From positions 14,356,343 to 14,420,342 of the forward strand of contig NC_034414.1 of the NCBI RefSeq assembly GCF_002078875.1: a stretch of DNA of 64,000 nucleotides. Reading direction: 5' to 3'. Position numbers and translations under genes: made by a program. Origin of the DNA: Numida meleagris. Its lineage: Eukaryota; Chordata; Aves; Galliformes; Numididae. Positions 48,629-61,446 of this stretch are shown one piece after another; the stretch's first letter is position 1; every line of letters starts with the position of its first letter. Under the pieces are notes generated by a model. It was not told where the DNA came from. It did not search any database and was given only the letters and a program-made list of their open reading frames with translations.

Positions 48629-51600
48629 CATAAAGCTGGAGCTTACATGACAGCACTGCCACATCAGTCTGCCGTGCTGCGGAAAGCATGCATCCTGAGG
48701 ATCTATAATATTCCATTCAATTAAGAGCTGGGAAGCATTTGTGCACAAGTGTGCGCATGTATTTGAGAGAGCATACTTTGCTCTGACATATGCCATAGTT
48801 TTCAATAGTCTTCTATAATAAAACATCTGTTCATTTACTGACAAACTAAGGTTCTGAATTCTTGAAATAAGTCTTCTGTGAATAAGAAAGAGGAGGAATC
48901 CAGAACGATATTTTCGTCAAGGTTTTGTTATAAAAATGTGTATTAAAAACAACAACAACAAAGTAACATCAAATATGAAAGGTTTGGGAGTGGCTTTTAA
49001 TTCTGAAATGCAGGTTCCTTCTTTTAACCATGCTCTTAAATAACTGAAAAAGGGAGGGGAGTGGTAGTAGAATTTGTGCAGAGCAATATCTCGTATTGGA
49101 AGTGCACAGTCTCCAGAGAAGTTTCCAAAGCTACTTGGGCCGTCAGATAAAGAAATGAGCAAGTGAGACATGGAGTAATATTGTTGAAATGAATAATGGC
49201 TTTTTTTACATTTTTACACAGACTGATTATTTTTTCATGTCCCAATCCCTAGTTGTTGTTCTGTTGCTTTTAAGTATTGTAATACCTAAGGTCTGCAGAA
49301 TACTAGGAAAGAGAAACTGGGAAGGTGTTGGCATGCTCCCTGACTTGTAGAGGAGGAAATATGTACGAAGAGGACTTGACAATTGATGGCATGTCTGCTG
49401 GAAAAAATACTGAATAAGAAAAGGTAATGAAATATTTTTAGATCATTGGATAGTATTTAAATACCTTGTTCAGCATAAAGTAACAGTGACAAAGTTTGTT
49501 CCTGGAAGTTGCTGAATTTTCAGTCTTAGAGCCTGAATCAAGTACAAAGCAAGTGTCTAATGGATGGCAAAAAATGCAATCTGTGTTTGATTATGTTGAA
49601 CATGACCACTAGACTGATCATAGAGAAATGAATGTGAAAAGGTAGTTAAATTTCCAACCTGACTCCTTGAAAGACATTTCTAAAGAGGATGGTTAAAATA
49701 CTTTTAAACTTGCTCCTTCCTTATACTTCTGGAGAGAGAATATCTGTACTGTTTTAAATACTCTTTTTAGAAAGTGAGCTGTTCTTGGTGTGGCAAACTG
49801 GATTATTGATTTTTGACAAGCTAGGTGACTGTAGGTGCATCCCTCCATTACCTTTTGTCTTTCCTACCTCTGAAATGGATAACTGTCGTATAAGTCTGGG
49901 AGATCTTCAATGAAATTAATAAAATGAGACTTGGATACGGTTATGCCCTTGAGAATACTTAGTCTGCATCTTACTAAGCTGGTAAGAGGGTTGAAATTCT
50001 GGTGGTTATGATAAATCTCAATAAGGACAGGGACAAATTTGGTGTTTTGCTTTCCTATTCTCTCAGAATGGCTTTTTGATCAACAAGGCTCTGGTGCCAG
50101 AGAATGCAGTATGCTCTTACAGTTAGGGAATTCGTGGCACATGTCAGTCCAGTCTGTGGTAGAATAAACACAGAACAGGATGAAAGTCGGTGTTTTGCAG
50201 GCTAGAAAAGGCCATTGCCAAGCAACAATATTATAGCAAACAAGTGATCATGTTTCTTGCAGTAACTGTCTTTTTTTAACACAACTGTAATTCTGTCCTC
50301 TGCAAGATGAATATTGTTCAACTTCATAGCATGCCTTCCCTCCCCAGTTTAGGACTGGGCCATCTTGATTGCAGCTTGTTTTTGAAGGGCCAGTGTGGAT
50401 ATGCTTAATCTGTATGAACTTTACTCTTATCTGTTGATTTTGGAGAAACTTTGTGGGTGTTGGTTTCTTCAAATCTTGGTTACTCTATTGCTAAAAGACA
50501 GCCTTCCCTCCTTCCCTATCTTTCCTTTCATGATGACATGGTTATGACATTCGTTCTGCCACTGAGGAGAAGGCAATGTACTCTGACCTGATATAAACAT
50601 ACAGACCTGCAAATCAGAAGGTCATGAAACTAAACTGCCTTTTTCCCAAAGTTAGAGCTGGACTCAGGCTGGTTCATGAAAAGTAACCGCTAGCTTTTAC
50701 TATTTGACATGCAAGTCATTTTGGATTTACCCTTGTCCCCTCCTAATTAGTATGTGGATTTTATTGATGATGAATCAAATTGAAAGTGGCTTTGTGGTTG
50801 ATGCCTTTCTGCTAGTCTGAGCTACTGGAAAGATTTGCCTGTGAGTTGTTCCTTAGGGCTTCATTTTTAATATTTGTTCAGAAGGCAGGACTTAATGTCT
50901 GCAAGATGTACTTGAGAACATGCAGAAGACAGAAATCATTTCCTATTGCTACTTTGTATCGATGTTTGAGGTTTTTTACTTGTTCTGGATTAACTTAATA
51001 GACACCTATTTTGTGTTTTTTTTTTTCTGATCCATTCCATGCATCACTTAGTGCTACATCTAGAGAAACTGTAGGCAAAATGATCCTGGAGAGAGAACTG
51101 AAGCTTGTCTTCTAAACTTAGTGTACTCAAGCTGGCCCGGTGCTTCTACATGTTTTTTCTGTGAATGCCTATACCTACTTGCCAAGGCTGGTCAGGCATA
51201 CCTATTCAGTGTACATAGTCATTCTCTTTCTAGAATTTGTGATTTTCAGAAGTACTTTGATAAGCCCCTTTCTGACAGAATGAGTTCAGTAAAAAAATTT
51301 ATAATCAGCACAATGTGTCAAGATAAATCCAATCTGTATTTAAACAGGGGAGGGCAAGATAAGGCCTGAATTTTATTTATGCAAATACTGCCTGTGGAGA
51401 GAGAAGAAAGTTCTTTTACTCTTCTTAAATAAGATAATGAACACAGAGCAAAATCTACAGTGACAGCTGGTAGGACACCTAAGGGATGACTGATAACAGA
51501 TTTACCTTTGTGGCAGCATGGGTGTGTAGACCAAAGAAGAAGTAGTCAACAGAAACTTTTCAGCTGCTAGCAAGAATCTTGCAAGTCAGCTCAAAAGTAT

Positions 51601-51701
51601 ATTTTAAAAATGTGTATTTTGTGCACCTTTTATACTCCATCTAACAAGTAAGTTTTTGCTATGGTATTAGTCTAATTTGCAGAAACAATACTGTATACAG
51701 T
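48629..51701 (+). other. MOB2: MOB2 intron 1 segment
   Basis: AT-rich intronic sequence. Only short simple repeats such as an ACAACA run at about 48948-48960 are seen, with no gene or clear transposon. Confidence 0.7.
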
Positions 51702-51881
51702 AATGAAGAATCCAAGCACTTTGGATTTCAGCGAAGAGAAGAATTAACAGCAAACCATTTGAAGAAATGAGCAGAAATTCCCATGCTATACAGATGTGTA
51801 TGTGGGATTTCTGGAAAACTAGACTTATGCAAATGAACTGCAATTGACTTTTTTAAAACTACGGTGTGAAAGATGCTTATG
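51702..51881 (+). repeat. Direct repeat copy A (about 180 bp)
   Basis: It shares ordered blocks with 53281-53459: AATGAAGAAT, TTTGGATTTCAGC, GCAAACCATTTGAAGAAA, TACAGAT, TTTCTGGAA, TTAGACTT or CTAGACTT, and TTGACTTTTTTAA. The two copies are diverged but colinear over their length. I do not recognise the family. Confidence 0.85.
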
Positions 51882-53280
51882 TTTTGATTTACTGGGTAAT
51901 AAGAAATAGCTGTTCTGTTGTGTACTATGCAATAACTGGTAGTGAGGATGATAGTTTGAAACATAATGATTCCAATTAGGCTTGGTTTGTTTATACACTA
52001 AAAAAAGGTAAGCAGGAGTTGGCAATAGAGATACTGTTGTATTTTGTTTCTAAGTTACCTTTGTAATGCTACCATGAATTTAAGACACATCTGGCATTAC
52101 AATAAGCTGAATGAGTTCTGGCAGCATTTACAGTTGAAAGCTTGAAACAGTGTTTTGAGTACTTCACTTTTCAGGGTAGATAAATCTCCTCTTTACAGCA
52201 CGTTTTCAAGGGAGCTTCTGAATAAGACGGTGATACAGCAGGTTTGTCAAAGGAGCATACTTTACCATCTTGGCCCTGTATATATGTATTTTTGCCTGGA
52301 ATATCCCCAAGGCTGCAGCAGAGGGAAGGAAATGTGACACTCCCAGGTCCTGTGGCTTCAGTTTAGATTTCTATCTAAGTTGTTAGGCTTTAAGTTTCTT
52401 ATCATCACTTTACAGGTAATGTGATAACAATGAACACATTTTGAGTAGTAATTTTTCCACGGTGGTCTGGGACATACTTCTCTAACAAGGGGAGTATATG
52501 GCAAACACCTTTTTTTAATTATTTTGAAGTCACTTTTGTTATCCTAAGAAAGCTTTAATTTTTAATACTCCGATTCAAAAAGCAACAACCTGCATCATTG
52601 TTATCAACTTCTAAATCTGCAGTGCATTAGCCTGTTAGATAACACATGGTTTAAAATGACTGAGCATTTTTAAGGTTGATTTCCCTCTGCTGTGGACTGC
52701 TGCCTCTTCTCAAACATTTCTTTTTGCAGTCCCCAAAAAGGTATTTCTTCAAAAGATTACGGTATCTAAAGAAACAGTTTCTTTCAGGATGGAGATTACT
52801 TCAGGACTGGAACTCTGAAAGAGGAAGACCACTACTGACAGTAAGAATCCAAGATACTAATTCATCTCTTCCTGACTTTTAGATGAATTGTACCTCGGTT
52901 TTTAAGTGTAAAACCACATTTCTGCATGTCATGTAAGAGCACCGCTTGTGTATGAGGTGCATCTCATTAGAATGTGAGATTTCAGCGAGATCTGAGACCT
53001 TCACAAAGTGGAAGCTCTTCTTTTGCCTTTTGCTTTGCTGCTGCTGCCCTGTCTTCAAGCTACCACACAGAGCCTTGTAGCTACTTAAGCTTACGAAGTT
53101 ATAAATGGTATTCCTCAAAACAACCTTGGGAGGTGAATATTGTGTTTTCCAGACGTGCAGTGAGAGATGGGATGTGGTGTGCTTTTGGTCTCTTTGTGGG
53201 GAGGTGTCAGCTTTGATTTTTAAAAATGGGAGTACAAACATTAGTGAATATTTCCAAAGGAACATTATGTGGCCTCAAGC
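51882..53280 (+). other. MOB2: MOB2 intron 1 between the two direct repeats
   Basis: AT-rich sequence without a recognisable gene. It is the spacer between the two copies, so it may mark the body or flank of an old element. Confidence 0.6.
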
Positions 53281-53459
53281 AATGAAGAATGCAAGTGCTT
53301 TTGGATTTCAGCTAAGTAGAAATTTAATGGCAAACCATTTGAAGAAACAAGCTGAAATTTTGGTGCTGTACAGATAGCCGTGAGTTTTCTGGAAGATTAG
53401 ACTTGTACAAATAGATGGAACTTGACTTTTTTAAGCTGTATGGTCAAAAACACTTATAG
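53281..53459 (+). repeat. Direct repeat copy B (about 180 bp)
   Basis: Colinear with 51702-51881 at an offset of about 1579 bp. Shared blocks include TTTTGGATTTCAGC, GCAAACCATTTGAAGAAA and TTGACTTTTTTAA. Confidence 0.85.
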
Positions 53460-56400
53460 TCAAGCAAATGAAGATGATATGTGTTTACACGCAGGATGTT
53501 GCTGCTTATATCACTAGTATCGTTCTGGAAGTTTAAAGTGAATGAGAGGAAGTGGAGGCCTTCCTGCATTAGTTTCTGTGGCTGCGTGAAGGGGCTCTGT
53601 AAACTGCAGCTGTGTTACGCAACTGATAAAAGTTATGTTAGGCTGGGGTAAGTCTCTTGAGATGTGAACCAATATACCTCTGTGCTGCATGCATCATGCT
53701 TAAATTTTTCTTAGCCTGGAAGTCAGAAGAGCAGTGATAAAGGCTGAGTGTGCTATTTGTCTATTTTTTTTTGCATGAAATACATTGCTTTCCCATGAAA
53801 TGTATTTGTGCTGAACTATGTCCTTAAATCACCATTTTGGGAAAAGCTTCCTATGTAAGCTAACTACTAGTGCGAGAGTGAAAGGTCTGTGTGATGTGGG
53901 AGAATGAAGGGATTAATGAGAACCTTTAACATATCAGCGATGTATGCCCCTTCAGGTCTCTAGGCAAGAAAGGGATAAATACTAAGTTGGAAAGCATTTG
54001 ATTTATTTGGGAAAAGCTTGGGATGCATGTGGTGTGGTAGAGGGAAGCTGTATTGCTCACCATCCTTGAAACGCACAAACTCCTGAATAAGGCTTGTGTT
54101 TGACTCAGGTATTTATAAACTGAATTGGTGAAATGTTAGTAAACAAAGTGTTAATCATGTTTATCTCTTCAGTGTTTCCTTTTCACAATATTACAGTGGT
54201 TTTAGTGAATGTTTCAGTTTACTCAGCTTAGTGTTACTAGTTTCTTTGTGAACTTGTAACTTTGTGTGATGCTTTCTAAATAAAGTCTGGGACTGTGATG
54301 AACTTCACTATAGGGCTGATGGATAATTTTGATTCTGATATGCTAGGCATATATATAAGGTACAAGTAGAAATGAAGACCATTTCTCTTTTGCTTTTGTA
54401 GGGGTGTGCTTTTGTACCATGTATAAACTAGAGGAAGTGTTTGCAGAGTTTGAAAAATGCTTTTTTAAATGTATGTGGACAAGAAGTATTGCTATGTAGA
54501 TCAGTGAGAGCTTTTCAGGGACAGTGCAGCATGCCAGGTTTAATTACTTTGGCCTCTCTGTCTGATGTGGATCTTATTTTTTTGTTTTGAGTGATCATAA
54601 TAATCAAATAGCTTTAGAATCAAATATTCCCTAATGATGTTAGGAAAAATAACAAAACAAAAAGACCTGGGTGAAAAATTGCTTGTTTCTTTGGGTATTT
54701 TCTTCTGAGAAAATAGTAGCTACTTCACATGGACTCAATTTTTCTTGTCACTGTATTCTACTGCAGGTGTGGTTATCCTAGATTAAGATGGGCGAAGCAG
54801 AACAGTATGGGTTGCTGGGAAGCCAGGAAGGGGAGCAGATTTACCTGTTATGCCAGCAGTGTTTAATATTGCGTGTACCGTGATAACTGGAAAGGAGTCC
54901 TCTCCTTTCTGTGCAGAATATGCTGAATTAGGTCATTCTCCTTTAAGGATATAATGCTGACATTGACAATTAGCCAAACATAGATGATTTTATGATGAGA
55001 TAATGATTTCGTGTTTAATGTATTGTAATTAAAAAAAAAAAGTAAATCAGACATGAAAGGTAAGGCTGGCAGTTATACTACAAATGCTCACTCATTATAA
55101 TGAAACATAAAATTCATCAGGAGAAGTGGAATTTGCAGAGTCCAGCCGCTTCCTAAGTGTAATTCTGTAGATAATGCAGGAGATAATTAATATAAATGTG
55201 CTTTCAAAAGAATGCTTAAATTTCCAGGTGCCTAGAAAGGCTGGACATCAAATTTTCCTTATTTATTGTAGCCTGCATGTTTACCTATTTTTTTCTTGGT
55301 TTTTTTTCCTGTTGATGTTTTTCTCAACTGTTTTATGCAGAGAACCTAAACACAAATTGCCTCTTATTTAAAAGGCTCTTTCAGGACTTGACCCTTCCCC
55401 ACAGATGGTATCAGGTAGGGTGACTAAGGTGGATATCAGTTCTTTGGCTGGCTTTTAGTTTTCAGTTGTTTTAGCTGTGCAAGCATGGAAGTTCAAAACT
55501 AGTTTGCCAATTCAGCTGCATGTATTACAATTCTTCTCTAGCGCTGTGTGAAGACAATGTTCTAGAATGCTGGTCTTCTCAGGCTTCGGAGAACAAGATC
55601 TGTAAGGTCAGGTGGAATTAATATGCAAATTAAGATAAATATTTTCTTTCCATATGTTCATACATCCGCAGTGAATTTTAAAATAATTTCCATAACTGTT
55701 ACTGTTATTTCCCTTTATTGCATCAGTACTACTTTCCTAGAAAGGGGCTGAAGCTACTGTTTAGTGATTACTCTAGAGACTTTTCTTTAGGAACCCACAC
55801 ACTGGTTGAGTATTTTAAACTCTAGTATTATGAGCAAAGGTCTGTTCTCTCCTTGACCTCTTCTGCTGAAGTGGCATTTGGTTCACATCTTCATCCTTTT
55901 TTTAGATGAGAGCTGCAGGCACAGTAAGTGTAACTGCACTTCGTGTGAAATCTCAGGCAAGGGCTGTCAGGATACTGGCTACAAAACTGTTTGATGACTT
56001 CAGTTATTAAATATATGAAAAGTATGTTGGGAAACATACAGAAAGACCAGTCAGGAGTCATGTAATCTGTCATTGCAGTTCACACTTCCAGCTTGGCTTC
56101 CTTTTAAACATAGAGGCCTACATGGATTAAAGGTCACAGTACATATTGCTGTCAGAGTGCATCATTACAGCAAACTGATTTATTTTGTTCTATGCCCTTG
56201 GTCACTATGGGTTGTAATTCTTATGAATGCTGAAGATGAATATACTTGTTTCTTCTTGTTATTGTAGGGTGAAATGGGCATTAATTTTTTTCTGTGGTTC
56301 CTAGCTTTTTTCAGAGTTCTTGTGCTCTGAGTGAATTATATGTGCAGAACATGCTTCTTGTAATAATACTGTTTGTATGTGGTGCTCTCTGCAGCCTAGC

Positions 56401-59400
56401 AGTGTGAGTTCAACCTTCTTTTCGTGAAGTTTTGCTCTTAACTATTTATGATGGAAAGAATATGCTGAAAAGTAGATTTAGAATATGTTTCCATTCATGG
56501 AAAAATTCTCTCCTGTGGTTCCTTGGGAATGTAATGAATTTTTATTCCTTGTAAATTTAAAAATTATACATCATTTACTGCTGGCCCTTTCATGTGACAG
56601 ACACTTTTTGTGTGTATGTGGGCTAAGTAGTTCAGCAGGCATAACATCTCCCATGTGAAGAAACTTTTAACGTGGCAGTTGAAAAGGGATAAAGCATGGT
56701 GAAGCTGACAAGCAGAAAGATAACTGCAGTGACAAAGCATATAGGGAAAGCACTTTGGCCTTTTGGATAAATAATCTAGCTAAGATCCTTCTGGATTCTA
56801 AGGAAAATTGCTAGGAACATTCCTTATTCACTTCAATCTCACTAATAGTGACTTGGACTAGTTAGGTGTGTTGTTGCTTCTACTGCTGCATATATGACGC
56901 AGTCTGTCTACTCTTGAATGCATTGATTGATGCTGCAAGTGAAGTAACTCAAACAAGGAGCTTGTGTGCATGTGAGCACAGCCAAAGGGGTGTGGGGGCA
57001 AAAAGAGTTGATTCTGTTTAAAAAAAAAAAACCCAAAAAACAAAAAACAAAAACAAAAAAAAACCACCAGACACTTGAGTAGCCTTTTTGATGGGTTTAT
57101 ATGGGATCAGATAACTGTAGCTTTAAAACTTTTAGATTGCATGTTTAGACTGAGGCTTTGATTTTGTGATGGGAAATTACCAAAGCTTATTTTAAACAAG
57201 AGATTTTCACATGGCAATGGTGACTGCTATTACTTGCTATTTTTTCAAATCTTCCCTGTGTCAGTGTTAATGTACATATAGGCTTTTGACCTCCATCCAA
57301 AGCACAGTTTTTGTTGTCATTGATCTTGAACCTGGCCTGCGAACTATAAAATCTATGATAAGCTTTTATACTTTAGAGTAAAGACTGAAATAGGGTGCTT
57401 GTGTGTGGTGTGTGTTGTTGTGTTTTTTAAAAAGGCTTTGTAGTTTCACCTTAAAGACTACAGTATGGGAAGGTAAGGGAAATAGCTTCAGTTTATGTGC
57501 TGCTGATGTATATTTGATCTCTTCTGTGACTTTGTAAAAATCTATTCATAAATGTAATGTTTTGTTCCACTATACTGGGCTCTTTTTTAAGTAAGAGCCA
57601 GCAACAATGAAAAAGTACAGGGGGCTTTAGAGAAACTGCAAACATCTTCCTTGCAGTTAAGGGTTGCCTTATAGATATACAGCAAGGATGTGCTTTGAAC
57701 AACCTGCAATGTTATTTTCTTTAAAACAGAAAGTCTGCCCTTCCCACTGAAGTGTTTCCTGAAGTGCAAGGTCATTTAATGTTGGAGCTAGCGTAGCTGA
57801 GAGAACAGGAAGAATAAAATATTCAGTATTATATAAAATAAGCACGTATTTCAGTGTGCAGGGGTTGTGTAACTTCCTCTCTAAGAAACAGAGTTGAAGG
57901 GTTCTGTGCAGTAAGGGGTCAGGGCTCTCCTCCTGGCCAGGTGAGTCATGAACTCTTCCATGCTTTCTGGATGAGATGGTTGCTGAGCTGTGCTCCTCTG
58001 CAGGTCAGGGCACTGCAGTGAGGCCAGCAGCATGGGATGATGGCAAGGAAAGGAGGCAACATGCAGCTATGGGAACTGACACACCATTTCTTCACGCTGA
58101 CTTTGAAAATCTCAGCTGGAGATTTTGGGCTGAGACGCAGGCATTCTGGGCTTTGGGTCTCCAGAAAACAGGCAGGCTTCTTGAGTGGCGTCTCCTGTCA
58201 GGAGGGTCATGCTTACATCTTTTCTGGAGGCTTTGAGTTCAGCCAGTCCATGTTCCAAGAAAATGCGTTGTTCAGCCAAATTAATTTTATATTGCATAAA
58301 GTTCTCCACAGTCAGATTTTGTTCTGTATTTCAATCCTTAAGTTACACAGTTCTCAGGATGTTGTAAATGTCTTAATCTAAATGGGGCAGCTGAATTGAA
58401 AGTAGAAATGTTTATAGTGTAAGGTTTATTGTGTTAGAGAAAGTGATGTAGCTACTGTTAATAATCAATTAGTAATCATGACATAATAATTCAAAGGACT
58501 TAATATGGATATATGTTAAGTATCTTGGTTTTACTACACAAAAAAACTCATGACACTGTCACATGACTAGTACATTGCAGATGACAAAAGAAAATCTGTA
58601 TATATTCAGGGGTTATTTTCAGTAACTGAACTTGCAAATAAAAACCATGCTTTTATGCAGTCCACTAAAAACATGAGGTACATGTGCAGTGCCTTAGGAT
58701 CTATACAAGCTGACACGGTATTATAGTATGTCAACTTTTAAAACTATTTGTCGCCTTCATGGCCCTCATGGGGAAGAAGCAGCAAGAAAGAAATATGATA
58801 AAGTAGAGCCTGAGTAATGTGAAGGCTTACAGAGAAGACAGAATAATAAGGTATGTATGTATATGAAGCAGAAAATTAGGGTGGTTTAAGAGTTGCTGCA
58901 GTTTTTACATGCACAGCTCTTTTTCAGTAGAGGGCAGTGCTGGTTCACTTTCTTTTGAAGTTCAGAAGCTGCGTTGTCGCAGGCAAACTACGGTTATGCT
59001 GTGTTGTTCTAAATACTGACTTCAGGGATGTCTGAAAGTAGACCTTAAATTTAAAGTTTGTTGCTGATAAGTGATGGGAGAAGGTCTGGGAATAGCTGTC
59101 AGTACACCTGTGTCTGGCTAGGGTCAACATAGTGCAAGATTTAAATTCTGTTAGTGATTTGTCTGTTATCAGTGCCAGGATTATTGTGTTCTTTTGTTGA
59201 CAATCCGTCAGCTGGGGCACTACAGCAGATCTGCCTGTGACCCTGCTTTCTTGCTGAAAGAACTGTAAGTCCAAAGCCAGGTAACAAGGTGAAAGCAAGA
59301 CCTGCTCTATAGACTGCTGGATCTGCTATTTGCTGGTTCAATACTGCATGACTGTGATATGGACATAAAGTAAAAACAGCTTTTCATTTTATTAATCTCT

Positions 59401-59842
59401 CCCTGCTTGTTTTTCTGCTTCAGCAGAATGCGTTTAAAAGTCTATCTTACTGTGTGACTGATGACAAAGTAAATCTTAAATGCGTTAAGTCCTTTTTTCC
59501 TCTGAAGCCTATTGGTATATTACAAGTATCATCCACAAGGAGGAGCTTTAAGGCTCAGCGGCTGAGAATTTTTACCTTTTTTAACAAAAGAGCAACAGGA
59601 CGAATGGATTTAGGGAATCTCTTAAAGCCGGGTATCAAATGACCACTTCATTGCTTTTCAGTAAAGTGGGCGGGCTTTAGAAAAATGCAACAGGATCAAC
59701 AGATATTTTAGACTTCTTAACGTGAGTCTGAAAATAATGTTAGAGCATAGGAAGGACGGGGAAAAAATAGCTCCTTACTTACTTAGTCTTCTGGAATTGC
59801 TCCTTCTTTCCAAACTGATTTCAAAAGTAGGCAGAACTAGAT
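53460..59842 (+). other. MOB2: MOB2 intron 1 segment
   Basis: AT-rich intron. Simple repeats include an A12 run near 55029 and an A-rich tract at 57021-57063. No exon, RNA gene or clear transposon is seen. Confidence 0.7.
57021..57063. repeat. A-rich tract with C interruptions
   Basis: An A12 run is followed by CCCA and then A5-A9 runs separated by single C. It may be an old poly(A) tail, but no retroelement body is recognised upstream. Confidence 0.8.
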
Positions 59843-59861
59843 GGGGGGGGGGGGGAGGGGG
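59843..59861 (+). repeat. G13-A-G5 tract
   Basis: Thirteen consecutive G, one A, then five G. It has strong G-quadruplex potential and is a likely assembly or sequencing trouble spot. Confidence 0.9.
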
Positions 59862-61358
59862 AAGCACTAGTAAAAGGCTTGCTATATCTTCATTTACTGG
59901 GAGGAGTGTTTTTTGAAGCAGTCCTACCCTAAAAGAAGAGGAGGAAACATTAGATAACAGCTATTCTGATAGATAAAAGAAAGGCAGAAAACATTTTCCT
60001 TTCTTTTGGGCAGCTAGCTCATTTTCCAAAAGATATGTATACCTCTTCTCTAAAAGAGAACTTTTTTTTCACTGTACTCGCTATGAGTTGTGTCTTGCTG
60101 AATTCTGGAAAAGTGCTACCTGTATTTCAGGCTGTACTTCAGTAATAAGCAGTAATGAGTTTTTGAGTGTCCTCACTGTTTTGCACAAGCATCTTGTTGG
60201 AATTCCCCTGCTGTTAATTATTGCTGGAATGGAATTCATCATCTGCTCATTGCGCTGCTGTTGGTAAGGTGATTCTGTGTATTCATGCACTAGCACAGAC
60301 AAGTGTGGACATGAGTTGTGCAGACAAACTGGAAAAGAACTTTGCTAATGAGGGAGAAGAAGCAACAGATAACCGAACTCTTGAGGGTGTCTCCTGTCCA
60401 GCTTTTCTGCCTGAAGCTAGCCTTTTCTGATGATAACAGATGTTAAGTAATGTACTTTTACCAGATCTATCTGTGGCATGACTTGAAGAAGCAGTTCACT
60501 GAGTATTTATTACAAATATAATTTCTGTCAACTCTCTTCAGTAAACTCACATTACTCTCAGTGTGCTTGAAACAAGGGAATTGATTAGTGCTTTTTTGTG
60601 CACGATCTCAGTTGTCACTTTGTACTTGTCTTGGGGGGAGTTGTTAGAAGCTGTGAAACATATTCTGATAGAAAATTATTTGTATTGTTTCTTTATGCCT
60701 TGCAGGTAGCCTGCTAGTAAGTGAGAGACTGAAAAAAAAGTTATTTTTCCTTCTGTTGTTTAGGAGTTTCCCAAGGTTAACAAGTAGGCTCTTGAAGAAC
60801 TTGGAACAGAAACTGCGTATCAGAAATCCACTTCTACCTATTTAAAATTGCTATCCCTTTATGATGGCCCTTATATCTCTCAAATTTTAGATGCAGAATA
60901 TGGTATATGGCAAATGAAAACTTGTGGTTTTTTTTTTTCTTTTTAAGCTTAATTAAAATATGTTAAGGGGCTTTCAGGATGCCACCTCGTACTGATTCGA
61001 GGCTTTGCAGAGGGCGGTGGCTGAACCAATTTGTAGTGCTTCTGGACCATGCTGGATCTGCTGCAGATCCAAATGAAGAACTCTTTTAAACTTCAGTTTC
61101 TTTCAGATGCCAGCACTGTCTTGACATGTTTACAACTATAGTTGTTCTTTTTGTTCAACCTCTTATCTTTTTCCATGTATTCCTGCCATGCAGAAGTGTT
61201 TAAATGCCAGCCCATTGCTAGCTGAGTACATGCATTTGATGGTGTGGAAGATGGGGTAGGCAATTTGGATAGTTCTACGAAGAGCGTGGCGCTGTAATGA
61301 AGTGTTAGGTTAGATTTCTGAGCCACAATCTCAGAATAGAAATTTAACTTGTCTTGAA
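59862..61358 (+). other. MOB2: MOB2 intron 1 segment before the satellite
   Basis: AT-rich intron with no recognised gene, exon or transposon. Confidence 0.65.
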
Positions 61359-61389
61359 GGGGGGGGGGGGGAAGGGAGAGGGGGGATGG
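61359..61389 (+). repeat. G-rich tract next to the satellite
   Basis: A G13 run is followed by AAGGGAGA and a G6 run, about 60 bp before the satellite begins. It has potential for a G-quadruplex. Confidence 0.85.
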
Positions 61390-61446
61390 AGTGACATTGA
61401 AGTCACAGTGTCGTCTCTTCCCCCAGGGCCTGCCCCCAGTCTTGAC

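Noticed and set aside
23380..61400. MOB2 exon 2 or later MOB-domain exons
   Set aside because: I looked for a KSKAKPNGKK-type start and MOB-domain peptides such as FFHHINLQYS in the translated frames and found none.
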